Part shown: piece by piece, positions 22,751-33,441 of the stretch
Position numbering within the stretch: the stretch's first letter is position 1
Layout: each line of letters begins with the position of its first letter
Origin: Rhizomys pruinosus
Taxonomy: Eukaryota > Chordata > Mammalia > Rodentia > Spalacidae
Length of the DNA stretch: 64,000 nucleotides
Direction of reading: 5' to 3'
Assembly (NCBI GenBank): GCA_009823505.1
Contig: VZQC01013826.1
Coordinates: 374,969 to 438,968 of the forward strand
Position numbers and translations under genes: made by a program
The notes under the pieces: generated by a model
What the model saw: only the letters and a program-made list of their open reading frames with translations
What the model was told of the DNA's origin: nothing
The model's database searches: none

Positions 22751-23895
22751 GTAGTAACAGTTACAAAGACACATTGAAGAATGGTTATAACACATAGACA
22801 GGTTGGACAGACACATAACTCAACAATGGAAAATCCCTTTTTCCTTAAAATGTCATAGGTAATTGTTGGTACCCAGAATAACTTGATGGCAGGGTACAGA
22901 AAATTCTCAGTAACCTGATCGGCTGCACACATAAATCTAAAGTTGTCCATCATTGTGCAGGGCTGTGGAACCATTAATTGCAATTGTCACATTTACACAG
23001 AATCATTTAGAGTTTAAGGTATCTACTTAGGTGGAAACAGACCATGTGCCCATATCATGCTTTCCAACACAGGCTGTTTGTGCACGCCTACAAAGGACGG
23101 CAGAGAGGGCAGGCAGACAGGCAGATCTGGTGGCTTACGTATATTACCTGGTAATTTACCAAGAATAAATTTATTGTTAGTGGAAAACAATCAAAAAGTC
23201 CCTCAAGGGGGGCAGCCAGGTGAAAGTTTACTGCCTGAGGCAAAAGCTGGATGCCAGGTGGAACAAGGTGTGGTCAACCTACCTTCTTAATCTCAGATAC
23301 AGAGGCTTGTATCCAGAAGCAGACACAAAAACGGATTTCTGAATAAAACGGGGTTTATAAAGAAAAAAATAATGAAATGGGAAATGCCCCAAATCTGAAA
23401 CAATCCCTTGAAATTAGGTAAAAGTCTTGTAAACAAAATATAAAAACAAAAAAACAAAACAGTGTTTGTTAAATAAATGATGTAAAAATCTCAAACAAAA
23501 GGGTGTAAAAAATTATCCATACAAAAGTAAAAAAAAAAGTAGAAAATTGACTGTATTTTGAAACGGATGAAAAACATTAAAAACAAACCTTGGTGTGGTT
23601 CAGCACTGCCATGGAAATGGGGCAGCCTAAAGATAGTGGCTGAGGAGTGGGTGTGGATTAGCACGGCTGCCATGGAAACAGGGCATGCCCAGGCATGATC
23701 TGCTGCTCCCCTTCCCGTTGGAATGCACCTGTGGGAAAAAAGCTGCCCACGGTAGCAGTGGCAGGACATGGCAGTGCATGGCAGTGCTGGGGTCGGGGGG
23801 GAAGCCGCAAGGTGGGAAAAGCCGCATGGTGGGGCTGGGGTGGGAGCCACAGTTAAAAAAAGAAAAAAATAAATAAACTGGATTGAGGGTGCAGT
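22751..23895. other. Unassigned sequence between R2 and Txnl4a pseudogene
   Basis: 22,751-23,330 has no recognised repeat; a minus-strand open stretch at 22,732-22,983 is Cys-rich and unassigned. 23,330-23,560 is A-rich on the plus strand. 23,590-23,850 is G/C-rich with repeated CATGGAAA and GGCAGTGC words and several CpGs, which would fit part of an LTR or a promoter. By unit logic the C-terminal part of env of ERV-R copy I should lie here but is missing. Confidence 0.4.
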
Positions 23896-24452
23896 CTGTT
23901 ACTGCAGAGATCTGCCAAGGGGACAGGGTGCAGGGAGGCCGGGAGAGAGGAGAGAGACACAGATCAGAGCAAGTGGGGTGGGGAAGGAGAGGAGAAGAGA
24001 GTGAGAGAGAAAAGATCTGTAGGAAGGAAGTAAAGTTTTTAGCCTCAAAAGCACCATCTGAGGGCTAGGGGTGCCAGTCAGAGTCCACAGGCCCATGGGA
24101 CCCTGGCCTTTGTGGGCACCACGGTAGACGGGTTCCGTGATGTCAAGCATCCCTTGCTTGTCTCCCATGGCCCAGTTAATCTTGTTGTTGCCAGTGCCCA
24201 AGTCAATCATGATGTGCTTGTTCCTTTTCTGTATGCTATACAGAACCTCGTCCATCTTCATACAGGTAGGATCCCAGTCTTGTCCAAAACAAATGACGAC
24301 CACACAGTCCTCCTCCAAGAGAATGGCCTGGTCTACCTGCCAGCCACTGTGCAGATGCGGGAGCCTGTATGACATCTTGAGCTGGCCTGTACATCCCGGC
24401 GCTGCAAGATGTCTGAAGAGCTGGAAGCTGTGAGGTCCCAGCTTGATTTCTT
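23896..24452 (-). pseudogene. Txnl4a: Processed pseudogene of Txnl4a (U5 snRNP 15-kDa, DIM1)
   Basis: The minus frame starting at 24,375 begins MSYRLPHLHSGWQVDQAIL and continues FGQDWDPTCMKMDEVLYSI, RNKHIMIDLGTGNN and INWAMGDKQ, which I recognise as the thioredoxin-fold spliceosome protein TXNL4A/DIM1. About 35-40 central residues are deleted in frame between the LYSI and RNKHIM blocks, removing much of the fold. The C-terminal end is replaced by what looks like 3' UTR. There are no introns. About 75 bp of 5' UTR-like sequence joins the env sequence at 24,453. The downstream end is uncertain and no poly(A) tail is visible. Confidence 0.85.
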
Positions 24453-24482
24453 TTATGATCTTTCCTTCATCATGTATTTCTC

Positions 24483-24697
24483 TTTTTTATTTATTTATAT
24501 TTAAATTATGTGTAGGAGTGTTATGCCTACATGTATGTAAGTGCACCCATGTTGTGCAGGACAGAGTGGATGCTGGATCTTTTGGAACTGGAGTTATAGA
24601 TGGGAGTTAAATGCTATGTGGGGCTTGGGATTCAAATTCAGGTCTTCTTCAAGATCAGTCAGTTCTCTTTACTGCTTAGCCACCTCTCTAGAATTTT
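24483..24697 (-). mobile_element. B2-like SINE (minus), first of a stack
   Basis: Old reverse-complement B2 (AGTGCACCCATGTTGTGCA ... TGCTTAGCCACCTCTCTAG), flanked by TCATCATGTATTTCT at 24,468-24,482 and a degraded TATCATGTACTA at 24,698. A B2-like minus insertion lies at the equivalent place of ERV-R copy III (45,062). Confidence 0.8.
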
Positions 24698-24709
24698 TAT
24701 CATGTACTA

Positions 24710-24867
24710 CTTTTTAGGGGGAGATTCTTTTTGAGACAGGGTCTCCCTGTAGCCCCAGCTGGCCTGGAACTCACTATGTAGACCAGGCTGGCCCTGAACT
24801 CACAGAGATCCATCTGCCTCTGCCTCCCAAGTGCTGGGATTAAAGGCTTGCACCACCATGCCTGGCC
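24710..24867 (-). mobile_element. B1 SINE (minus), second of a stack
   Basis: Reverse-complement B1 ending CACCACCATGCCTGGCC, followed by TCATCATGTACTTCT, a copy of the same target word. Confidence 0.9.
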
Positions 24868-24882
24868 TCATCATGTACTTCT

Positions 24883-25032
24883 TTTTTTTTGTCTTTTTGA
24901 GACAGGGTCTCCCTGTAGCCCCAGCTGTCCTGGAACTCACTCTGTAGACCAGGCTGGCCTTGAACTCACAAAGATCCACCTGCCTCTGCCTCCCGAGTGC
25001 TAGGATTAAAGGCGTGCACCACCACGCCCGGC
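24883..25032 (-). mobile_element. B1 SINE (minus), third of a stack
   Basis: Reverse-complement B1 with CpG-rich end (GGCGTGCACCACCACGCCCG), flanked by TCATCATGTACTTCT at 24,868-24,882 and 25,034-25,048. Confidence 0.95.
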
Positions 25033-25489
25033 TTCATCATGTACTTCTAAACAGCAGTTGCTCAGGTGAAGTTTCCCACAAACCCCTCCCTCTGAGACCA
25101 GCTAGCAGCCCAAGGCCAGTGGTTCTTCGAATTTTGAGATGTCATCTGGCTAGTAAGTTAAGGGATCTTATAGTGTCATTGCTTATAATTTCATTGACCA
25201 CCTGAAATCTGATGATATAGTTCAACATATAGATCAGAGTATGATAACTGCAAAATCCATCCTCTTCATGATAATGTTGTATTGTACACTCAGGAAACCA
25301 TTCATCATCTGCCCATCATCTATTTTAAGGCCCACCATTTTCTCTTGGTCTCTCAGTCCTTATAGACTTCAACTCACAAAGGTTGTCATCTAGAAGTGGG
25401 AACAGAAAAGATGGCCAAGTAGTCCCCAAAACACATGCTCCTGATCAGTTTGGGAGAAGCACATTCCAAGCAGTCCTCCAGCATTTCCA

Positions 25490-26947
25490 CTACAACCCAG
25501 CTGGGGCCCGACACTTGACATCTACATCAAGATTGTTCCATGCCTGCTGTAGATGAGAGTATGTAAACAGAGGTTGGTTATTTGATTCAGAATGGTTTGA
25601 GGTTCCCCACCCTCGGCTTTTGTGAGTAAATAGGTAAAATCTTTGGCCCAGACATGTTGGGCTTTCTAGAGAAATGTTAAATCTTTTTCCCATCAGGCAG
25701 TGCCATTCTTCCCAATAATTAATATCTAATAAACAAAACCCCCGCATCAGGACAGGGATATCTTGTTTCATTATAGGGCTCCAGGAGGTTTAGTTCCCTG
25801 ATCTCTGAGGACCAGTGATCCCCAGATTAGTTCCAACACATAAATAACAAGAAGAGATACTCGAAGACTATGTTATAGAGGCAAGAGATGGCTCAGAGGT
25901 TAAGGACACTGGCTACTCTCCGTTCTCAGTACCCCCATGGCGGCTAACATCTGTTGAGGGTCTGACACCATCTTCTGACCTCTTTAGCCATTGAACAGAT
26001 GGGTATACTTCAAGGAAGGTAAAACATTCATATACATGAAATAAAAATCAATAAATTAAACAATGTTAAAGAAGAGATTTTTTTTTTTTATTTAGAAAGG
26101 AGTAGGCAATATTCCTGGCCCAAGTTCTAAACAGGTTTTTTGGCAAGAGTAGGACCTTGCTTCCTATGTCCTCATTAAAGGAATGACAAACCTCACATGC
26201 AGACACATTATGGAAAACAGTGATCCTTCTGATGTATAGTCCCAGGGTCCAAGCCCCGCCCATGAATGACTAAACTCACCTCAAATCCCTTTTGCCATTT
26301 CTCCTCAATGGGTGAAAAAATCGTGAAATTAGCAGGGTCGCAGGCTCCTATTTGGCAGTCTGAGGAACCCAAACCTGTTTGGAGGACTGCAGTTTCATCT
26401 CCATCCTGCCAGGTGGCTCAGGTCACACAATACCACTGAGGGCAGTAAAAGTGCTTTGGGGAAGAACATAATGAGGTTCTGGGTCACCCTTTGCCCACAT
26501 ATCTTTATCACTGAGCAAAGATTTACCACAGTTACCCCAATGTGGTAAATTTTTGGCAATAGCTGCACACGCATCAAAAATTAGAGATGCAGGTTGTTGG
26601 GGGTTGGTGAGCCGGGTCTTGGTAATCAGGCTGCCATTAATATGGAAACTTCTCACCTCCAGCCAATCCCCAAGGGGGGATGGGAGCAACCAAGGTTCAA
26701 AACGTATATATTGATTATGTTGTTTACATATAGAATAAGTGGTTTTCTTATACTGACACGTTCCACTGACCTTGACGGGGCAGGAGAAACGGATGTAGTA
26801 AATAAAGGTTTTAATCATACCATAGTCAAGTTGAGTACTCTGAAGGAAGAGATCACAAGAGAGGAGCTTTGGAACTACAAAAGAGGACTGAATGAGGACT
26901 GACAGATAACAGAGGTCATATCTCCCACCTAGAAAATGTAAAGACAT
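25490..26947 (-). pseudogene. ERV-R copy I env, surface subunit; N-terminal 174 codons open
   Basis: The minus frame 26,423-26,947 starts with Met, has a hydrophobic leader, a conserved KTTYSICK-type block, a SLITKTRLTNPQQPASLIFD block and further Cys residues. It matches the open frame at 35,765-36,352. A second open piece at 25,490-25,771 covers the C-terminal part of SU (a QAWNNLDVDVKCRAPAGL-type stretch). The architecture is that of an ERV3/HERV-R-like class I Env. An old B2 and stops separate the two pieces, so no full Env can be made. Confidence 0.75.
25878..26065 (+). mobile_element. Old B2 SINE shared by ERV-R copies
   Basis: It begins GAGGCAAGAGATGGCTCAG and ends in an A-rich tail. 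The same old B2 sits at the same env position at 35,285 (copy II) and 46,155 (copy III), so it predates the duplication. Confidence 0.8.
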
Positions 26948-28580
26948 GCTGTCAGAAACTCAGGCTACAAGTCTAACGAGAAGGGGCAACTGAGGCCGAG
27001 CCCACAGCCAGTGCAAGGACAAGAAGCCAGCCACAGAGAAAGGCCAGAGTAATAATGAATACAGGCAGGTCACAACAGTCAAGAAGAGTCCGTTTGTCCT
27101 GAAGGTGAGGATTCCTAAGTTTCCCAGTATGAATCAGTTTTCAGGGAGACCACAGTGAGGAGGTTTGCTTCCTGCCCTCCTGGGTCCTATGGAGTTGGGG
27201 CTTGATTCCTAAGGATGGTCAGCTCACAGTGCTGAGGGATCAGTAAACAACCTCCCAGTCACAGGAATCTGGCTTCAACCTGCAATGGTGGATCCAGGGA
27301 ATCACCTGAGTGACTTGAACTGCAGCAGGAGGGGAGAAAACATCAGAGAATGGACCGCTCCATAGAGGCCGGAAAGCCTGTACACTCCATTCCTCTACCG
27401 ATCGCCCCTCCCCTTCTTAAAGGGATGAATCATTCTATGACATAAAGATGTTTGCTGGCCAGAGGGAGCCCAGGGTCCTTGTCTGCTGCATTAGAATAAT
27501 GTTTCCCAGTCCTTTGGTCTCCTATATCCACCCATAAAGAATTTTATAATGGGAGAACTTTATTTGCCTATTTGGAATCCATCTAAGTCTTAGTGAACCA
27601 ATTGGCAAACATTGGCCCTAGGATAAGTGGATCTCTTCATGCAGTTTGTTCTGTTGCAGTTTTAGAGGTTGGTTCATGCACTGTACTTTTCTAGAACTCT
27701 GTGGGCAGTAAGCCTTGTGCAACTTCCAAGTAATTTTGACCCTTAGACATCAACTGCACCAACTAAGAAACAAATACAAATCAGTTATCTGATCCCAAAC
27801 CGAGGAATAATTTCTTTCAGGAGCCTAGCTACTTCATGAGCTTTTTCCATCTGGGTAGGGCAGCTTCTACCCAGTCTAAGAAAGTACATAGAAAAACCAA
27901 AAGGTTCAGTAAGTTAACCAAATTTTCAAACAAGGCTGTTCCAACACTTTGTAGCCCTGAAGGACCTTTGGGTCCCTGACAAGGGTTGTTCTGAGCATAT
28001 GTTTCACCTGGTTCAAACATAGATCAAGCCACACAGTAGAGCTGGGAACAGAAATATATTGGTCTAAAGCCATCTCCAGGGCATTTGGCTGCATGCAGGT
28101 TCTTGATGGAATTGTCTGACAAAGCAGAGACAGTGGCCTCAGCTCTTCACAGTCACCTGGGGAGATAATTTCCATTCTCAATCTTAAACCAGGCAGCCTC
28201 GTGGTGTGAGTAGCTAGGGCCCTACTCAGCTAAGGACTAGGGAACAGGACTGCAGCTAAAGCCATCGATTCTATCAGCGCTCTGGAGACTGCAAGCTTTG
28301 CCTTTCCATCTGCCTTTTAGTTGCTGTGAGCCACCGTTCTGCTTCCCTTCTGATGTCCCCAACAGTGCGTGGGGACCAGACAAATGGGGATCTACATAGC
28401 ATGTAGAAACTTGAGATTTTCTTCACCTCACCATACTTTATGTCCATTCACCCTGAGTTAATTCATCCATTCTCATTGTACAAACCCCTGTACATAGAGT
28501 GTGGTGAATGCATATATAGAGTCTGTGTAAATGTTAACCTGTAACTCCACTGCTAAGTGGAGGCTCTGATTAAGTACATT
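26948..28580 (-). pseudogene. ERV-R copy I pol: integrase and RNase H remnants
   Basis: On the minus strand, 27,829-28,020 encodes an integrase core piece (LLVFLCTFLDWVEAALPR, equivalent to the VDTFSGWVEAFPTR strand with its first catalytic Asp region altered). 28,020-28,570 corresponds at DNA level to the RNase H region preserved in copy II. RT, protease and gag are deleted, and RNase H joins directly to the LTR. Confidence 0.7.
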
Positions 28581-28823
28581 AGTTGTACTGACACAGGCTC
28601 TGGGAGATAATTCCCTCGAATGCAGGGCCTCAAAGAAAAATCCAGTATTTCATACTTTTTCTTTCTTAGCTCTTTATTGTTATTCAGAAACACTGTAAGA
28701 GAATATAAAAATGGCTGTGATGGGAGTGGAAGGGGAGATAGCTATAAGAGGCCATAAGGGCTTGAACAGGAGATGTGCAGAAACACCCATATGCAGATGT
28801 CATTCATACCTTATCCTATCACA
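28581..28823 (-). mobile_element. ERV-R 5' LTR, copy I (partial)
   Basis: Aligns with 33,190-33,441: GCAGGGCCTCAAAGAAAAAT, a TTTCATACTTTTTCTTTC TATA-side stretch and CATACCTTATCCTATCACA at the U3 start. It is followed by GTGG and segment F, so it marks the 5' side of the provirus. Confidence 0.6.
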
Positions 28824-29074
28824 GTGGGAGTCCAGGTGCTTCTCTGTCCAGCTCTGGTATCCAAGTGATCTAGTTTGCTTTCATATTGCTGTGATGAAAA
28901 GACTGACCAAAGCTAACTTGGAGAGGAAAGTGCTTATTTGGCTCACATCTCCTTGGTCACAGTTCTTTACTGTTGGAACCCATTGTAGGAACCTGGAAGC
29001 AGGAGCTGAAGCACAGACCATGGAGGAGCGCTTCTTAATGGCTTGCTCTTCTGGCCCCAACTCAGTCTGATTTC

Positions 29075-29260
29075 CTTTTTTCTTCTTTTCTTTCTTTCTT
29101 TTTTTTTTTTTTTTTTTTTATATTTTGGGTACAGGGGTCTCCCTTTAGTCCTAGCTGTCCTGGAGTCTCTGTGTAGAACAGGTGGCCTTGAAATCACAGA
29201 GATCCGCCTGCCTCTACCTCCCAAGTGCTAGGATTAAAGGTGTGCGCCACCATGCCCAGC
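29075..29260 (-). mobile_element. B1 SINE (minus)
   Basis: T-rich start, then reverse-complement B1 ending GGATTAAAGGTGTGCGCCAC, nested in the MaLR LTR. Confidence 0.9.
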
Positions 29261-29267
29261 AGTTTGC

Positions 29268-29761
29268 TTTTTTTTTTTTTTTTTTTTGATTTATTTTTTT
29301 TTATTTTTATTTTTAAGGGATTCTACAATACAATGACACAGTTGTTTGCAGATAACATTGATGTTACTCAGTATGTCATACAAGTAAATAATTGGTGCAT
29401 TTTGCAAGTATCTATGTCCAAATTTTGAACAACCCAAGGTTCCCATAGTCCAGTTGGAGAGGCTTGTATGCACAGGCATGTTGATCAATCAGGTGTCCAG
29501 ACTATATTCCTGTAGTCTCATGATTCACCCCTATCTCTCCACAGCCCTTACAATCTACCACGCCTCCTCTTCCGCAGTTTGTTCTCTGGGCTTTGGGAAA
29601 GGGGCACAAGTGGGTGAGAAGAAAACAGTTTAATTTCTTTGGAGTTGTCATTTTGGACTCCAGTCTGTTCAGTTTGTTTCCCTTCACGGATTGACAGCTT
29701 TCCCAGTGATACCCTTTTCAGTCATACTAACAAAGCTCAAGCTATTGGATGTACAGGCATT
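29268..29761 (-). mobile_element. R3, L1-like 3' end (minus), copy 1
   Basis: A poly(T) start is followed by about 480 bp also found at 34,151-34,808. Part of it (TAAGGGATTCTACAATACAATG) resembles the L1 3' UTR at about 5,680-5,700. No ORF2 sequence is included. I treat it as a 5'-truncated L1-type element from another subfamily. Confidence 0.6.
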
Positions 29762-29944
29762 TAAGCAGTCACCTGCCCCAGGATGGCCCTGCCCACAGTG
29801 GGCTGGGCCTTCCCATATCTCTTGAAAATCAAGAAAATGCCCCACAGACATGGCCATAGGCCAGTCCAATGGAAGCAATTCCCCAGTTGAGGCTCCCTAA
29901 ACCAAGGTGTGTCAAGTTGACACTAAGGCTATCTAGTATACCGG

Positions 29945-30245
29945 GCACTTGCAAGAGCATCAGTTTCCCTCTGGAACACAGAGATATGATCTCCTAGGAC
30001 TGATGACTGAGCATTTTCAAAGAACTTTGTGTCAGTCCCAGAACAGGAGAATGCGTCCTCAGCCAGGTGCACTGAGAAGAACGGGAGGACACAGTGCTCT
30101 GTGAAGGGCGAGATTCTGTGATGTCTCTGCTGACTTCTGGGCAACCACCTGTGCAATCAGAAACAGAATGTAGATCTGAGCTCTGTCCCTGGAGGGATCC
30201 CAGAACTGTGACCAAGGAGATGTGAGCCAAATAAGCACTTTCCTC
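29945..30245 (+). repeat. Unit segment F, third copy
   Basis: Resumes F after the MaLR LTR (AGAGATATGATCTCCTAGGAC, AATCAGAAACAGAATG). It links ERV-R copy I to the S segment of the next unit. Confidence 0.65.
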
Positions 30246-30440
30246 TCCAAGTTATAACTCCCATGTGCTGGATTACAGGCTTGTGCCAACACACAGGATC
30301 CTGGGCCCTGGTCTGGACCTCAGTGGCAAAGAGTTCCCAGCCTAAAGCCCACAGGGTGGCTCAGCAGGCAAAGGAGCTTGCTGGGAAGGCTGGTAACCAA
30401 GGAGAGAATCAAGTCTACAAGTTGCCCATGTCCTACGTAT

Positions 30441-30471
<31 letters not shown>

Positions 30472-30473
30472 AA

Positions 30474-30512
<39 letters not shown>

Positions 30513-30782
30513 CCCACTTGAACAAATAAGTAAATGTAATGATAAAATGGAAGAGTTCCTATTCAATTTGACATGGTAATGGAAGTCTATAATCCCAGCT
30601 GCTTAGGAGACAGAGGCAAAAGGATTTGAAGATCAAAGCCAGCCTAGGCAACAAAATAAATGCAAGGCCAGCATAGACCAACTGGAGAGACCCTGTCTCA
30701 AAAGAGGGGCAGACTTGTTTGGAAGGACTTCAATCCCCCCCCCAAAATTATGAAACTAACAAACAAAAAAAAGCAAAAAGAG
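30246..30782 (+). repeat. Unit segment S, third copy
   Basis: Same sequence order as 18,320-18,755 and very similar to it, including GGTGGCTCAGCAGGCAAAGG, the CA tract at 30,439-30,510 (interrupted by AACAAAC) and the tailed SINE remnant ending GAGACCCTGTCTCAAAAGAG. Confidence 0.8.
30439..30510 (+). repeat. (CA)n microsatellite, interrupted
   Basis: Two CA runs separated by an AAACAAACC interruption. Homologous to 18,518 and 57,264. Confidence 0.95.
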
Positions 30783-30860
30783 GGCTGGGCTTGTAGCTGA
30801 AGAGTAGAGGACCTTTGTAGCATGTGTGAGGCCCTGGAGTGCATGTCAAGAACAGCAACA
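30783..30860 (+). mobile_element. ID-like SINE, degraded
   Basis: Contains GGGCTGGGCTTGTAGCTGAA and GCATGTGTGAGGCCCTGG; orthologous to the ID remnants at 14,053, 18,929 and 57,663. Confidence 0.65.
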
Positions 30861-33018
30861 AATTTCAAGTATCTCCTGTCCAGGGAGGGAGGAGAGACCT
30901 CTTCAGACTGTGGTCCGGACCAACGTCTATTTCCACCTCATGTAAAAGGAGACAAGCCTCTTTCTACTTGTCCCAGTGCTTGGACTCAGTCTGTGCTATT
31001 GCCTCCAGCTGCCCCTCGGGGATGCAGTTCCCCACATACCCATGCCAGTCCTAAGGCTGGTTGGATGCAGACTTTGGATCCAAGGCTCAATCTCTGACCC
31101 TCTCTCCCAGACCTCAGTCTACTTGGGCCTGAGCCACTTTCTCAGGGTCCCCAGCCTAGAAAAGAGTGACTATCTGTGCTAGGCGCCAACCACATAAGTA
31201 CTCAACCATATGGAAGCCAAAACACTCCTGAGGTGGAGAAAATTCATTGCTGAGACTCCCAATTCATTGCAAGACCCCTTGACCCTTATCTCACCAGATC
31301 CTCATCCTCCAGGCCACAAGGAGACCAATGTCCAGAAGAAGGCCTGGTTGACATCCCTCCTCCCCAGACCACACACAGAGATGGGCCACACTCACCGGCG
31401 TTGTTACAATCTCCCTCCCTGCCACAGCCCAGAGCCCGGGCCTGTCTTCTGCCTTCATTCACTCAAGGCTGGACAAACTCCTGTCTGAGTAAGAGCTCCC
31501 CAGTGCGTCATCCTGAGGCTGAGCGAATCACAGCTGGACACATTTCATGTGGACTTCACAAACAAAATGTCCAGGGAATGAAGAAAAAAGCATCCTGACC
31601 TGTTCTCCACATCACCTGCTCTGACCCACCTGGGTCAGGAATCCTGCCTTTCCCAGGCATAGCTTCTCCATAACAGGCCTGATAGTCACGTATTCATCGA
31701 CTTGGTTATTGAATGGACTATGGATGGAGACACTAGGTCTGGGAAGCTCTGCTCAGCAGATAAAGAGATGAGTATGTCTACCCATCCCCCTCCTACAGAG
31801 CCTGGTTTGGGAAGCACCTGAACACCTGGCTTAAATACACAGTGTCCATCTGGGTAGCCCTGTCCCTGGATGGTGACTGAGCATCGTGCTGAGAACTGGG
31901 TCTTGTCTCATCCTTCAGGCCCTGCATGACGACCATCCTGTTCCAAGTCCCTAGGAGTTGCCCTGTCCTCAAAACTGCCCGTCGCAGGGCATGACCTTTG
32001 TGTGCTGTCCCCTTAATGTACCTTGGAAACAGGATAGCTGCTCCCTGTAAGGACCACCCCCCAGCTCATCAAACCCCTCCAACAGCAGGGACATGGCTCA
32101 AGCAGCAACTACCCCTGTGCATGGGGACAGGGGGCAGATGCACAGTCTTGCCCAGGAACCATTCGAGCACTGAATAGGAACAATGTCAAGACAGCAAAGC
32201 TCGCAGTCATACCAGATGCCTGTGTCTGCCCTGCTGAGGACAGTGACAAGGAAAGGGAGGGCCCCAGTAGACACCTGTGACTGCCCGCTCTGTGCTTCTG
32301 ATAGAGATCTCTGTACCATGTGCACTAACTTCTCTGTCCCAGGGCCTCTGGAAGGGCATTGAGGAAATCCTTTTGGCCAAGAAATTCTAAAGGGCTATTA
32401 CGCCATCCTGTTTGTGCCATCTGATCTACCCCAAGGTGAGCCAAATCTAGGCATCTCCAGGGCCACATCAAAGAAATGTCCACATCTCAATTCCCCTTCC
32501 AGAGGCCCTGGGGCAAGTCAGAGAAAGCCAGAGTGCATTAGAGATGTACTCTCCTCAAACAGCCAAGCCAGTGTGCCATGGTCCCCCATCTCTAAGTTGC
32601 TTATGGTCTTTGTCCTCCTGCCTGGCCCCCTGGACGAAGACTTCCCACCAAGCCTTTCTCCTCATGCCCACCTTGTTCTTCTTGCTCAGAAGTTCTTGCT
32701 TCCAGCAGGAGACAACCTGGCAAGGGGTGCAAGGGAGATCAGCGATTGGCCAGCTCATGGCTGTTGTCTACAAGGAGACAAGTGTCTGAAACCCTGCCTT
32801 CCAAATCTACCCGGATACCAGCACACTGACTGTCCATGCCCCGAGCCCCAGCACTACCCAAGTAGAGGCAGGCCTTCCCTCTGTAATGATTTTGAAGCCA
32901 ACCTGTGCTACGTGAGATACCAAATAAAGAAAAGTCACCAGTGGAGAGGGAAAACGGAGGCAAGGAAGGAAGCAGGCAGCGGCAGGACAGAGCAGGTTAG
33001 ATCTAAGTTACTGTGTGG
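30861..33018 (+). repeat. Unit segment X, copy 3 (longest)
   Basis: The most complete X copy. Landmarks: GTCTACTTGGGCCTGAGCC, ACTCCTGTCTGAGTAAGAG at 31,478, the CTCTGACCCACCTGGGTCAG block at about 31,619 and a TCTCTAAGTTGCTTATGG block near 32,590. A 233-codon plus frame (32,414-33,115) is the longest in the window, but indels in copies 2 and 4 break it and it runs into the ERV-R LTR, so I do not call it a gene. A 7SL-like remnant lies near 32,885-32,935. Confidence 0.8.
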
Positions 33019-33441
33019 TGGGACCAGCATCTTATCTTCAGAATGGTGTCAGATGTGCCTACGGACTGCTTGCAGACAGGAAGAGCACCCTGGAAACAGG
33101 CCTTTCAGAGGCTAGGCCTGCAGCCCATCTCTGGGTGGTGGTGTAGGCATTCGAACTTCAAATGGCATCCCAAGGCTTACAGGAATCAAACTGTAGCAGT
33201 ACAGTCCCTGAAAATTAGTTCTCTAAAGCAGGGTCTTGACCACAGAAAATTTCAGCTTTCTATAATTTTTTCGTTTCTCATCTATTCACAAAAGGAGGCA
33301 TTTTAATTAGTATTCAAACCCATATTAAGAAGATACAAAAAAGGCTGGAATGGAGGGAAAGGGGACATGGTAAGGCCTTGAACAGGACATGTGTATAAAT
33401 ACACATACACACAGACAGCACTCATAACTTATCCTACTACA
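33019..33441 (-). mobile_element. ERV-R 3' LTR, copy II
   Basis: About 423 bp. In the minus direction U3 starts opposite the ACTACA at 33,441, just beyond the env stop. A TATA-like region lies opposite 33,264-33,275 and a damaged AATAAA position about 80 bp further; copies at 20,720 and 42,493 keep TTTATT there. GTGG (33,015-33,018) next to the LTR and GTGG after the 5' LTR at 28,824 fit a 4-bp target duplication. Confidence 0.6.

Larger units (their letters stand above)
24453..25490 (-). pseudogene. ERV-R copy I env, transmembrane-subunit region
   Basis: DNA similarity to 33,740-34,150 and 45,020-45,650 marks the env TM ectodomain (shared blocks such as AAGTTTCCCACAAAC and CTGATGATATAGTTCAACA). 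It is interrupted by three stacked SINEs at 24,483-25,032. No long frame remains. The downstream C-terminal end is lost at the Txnl4a insertion. Confidence 0.65.
28868..29940 (-). mobile_element. MaLR (ORR1-like) LTR, minus, split by insertions
   Basis: The two halves (28,868 to about 29,048 and 29,762-29,940) carry the reverse complement of ORR1-like landmarks: GGAGAGGAAAGTGCTTATTT, CATGGAGGAGCG, CCCACAGTGGGCTGGGCCTT and GTGTGTCAAGTTGACACTAA. A B1 and an L1-like 3' end are inserted in the middle. The LTR itself lies in segment F. Confidence 0.8.

Noticed and set aside
32414..33115. 233-codon plus-strand frame, the longest in the window
   Set aside because: It lies in segment X, is broken by single-base indels in X copies 2 and 4, crosses a 7SL-like SINE remnant and runs into the ERV-R LTR. 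No recognisable domain.
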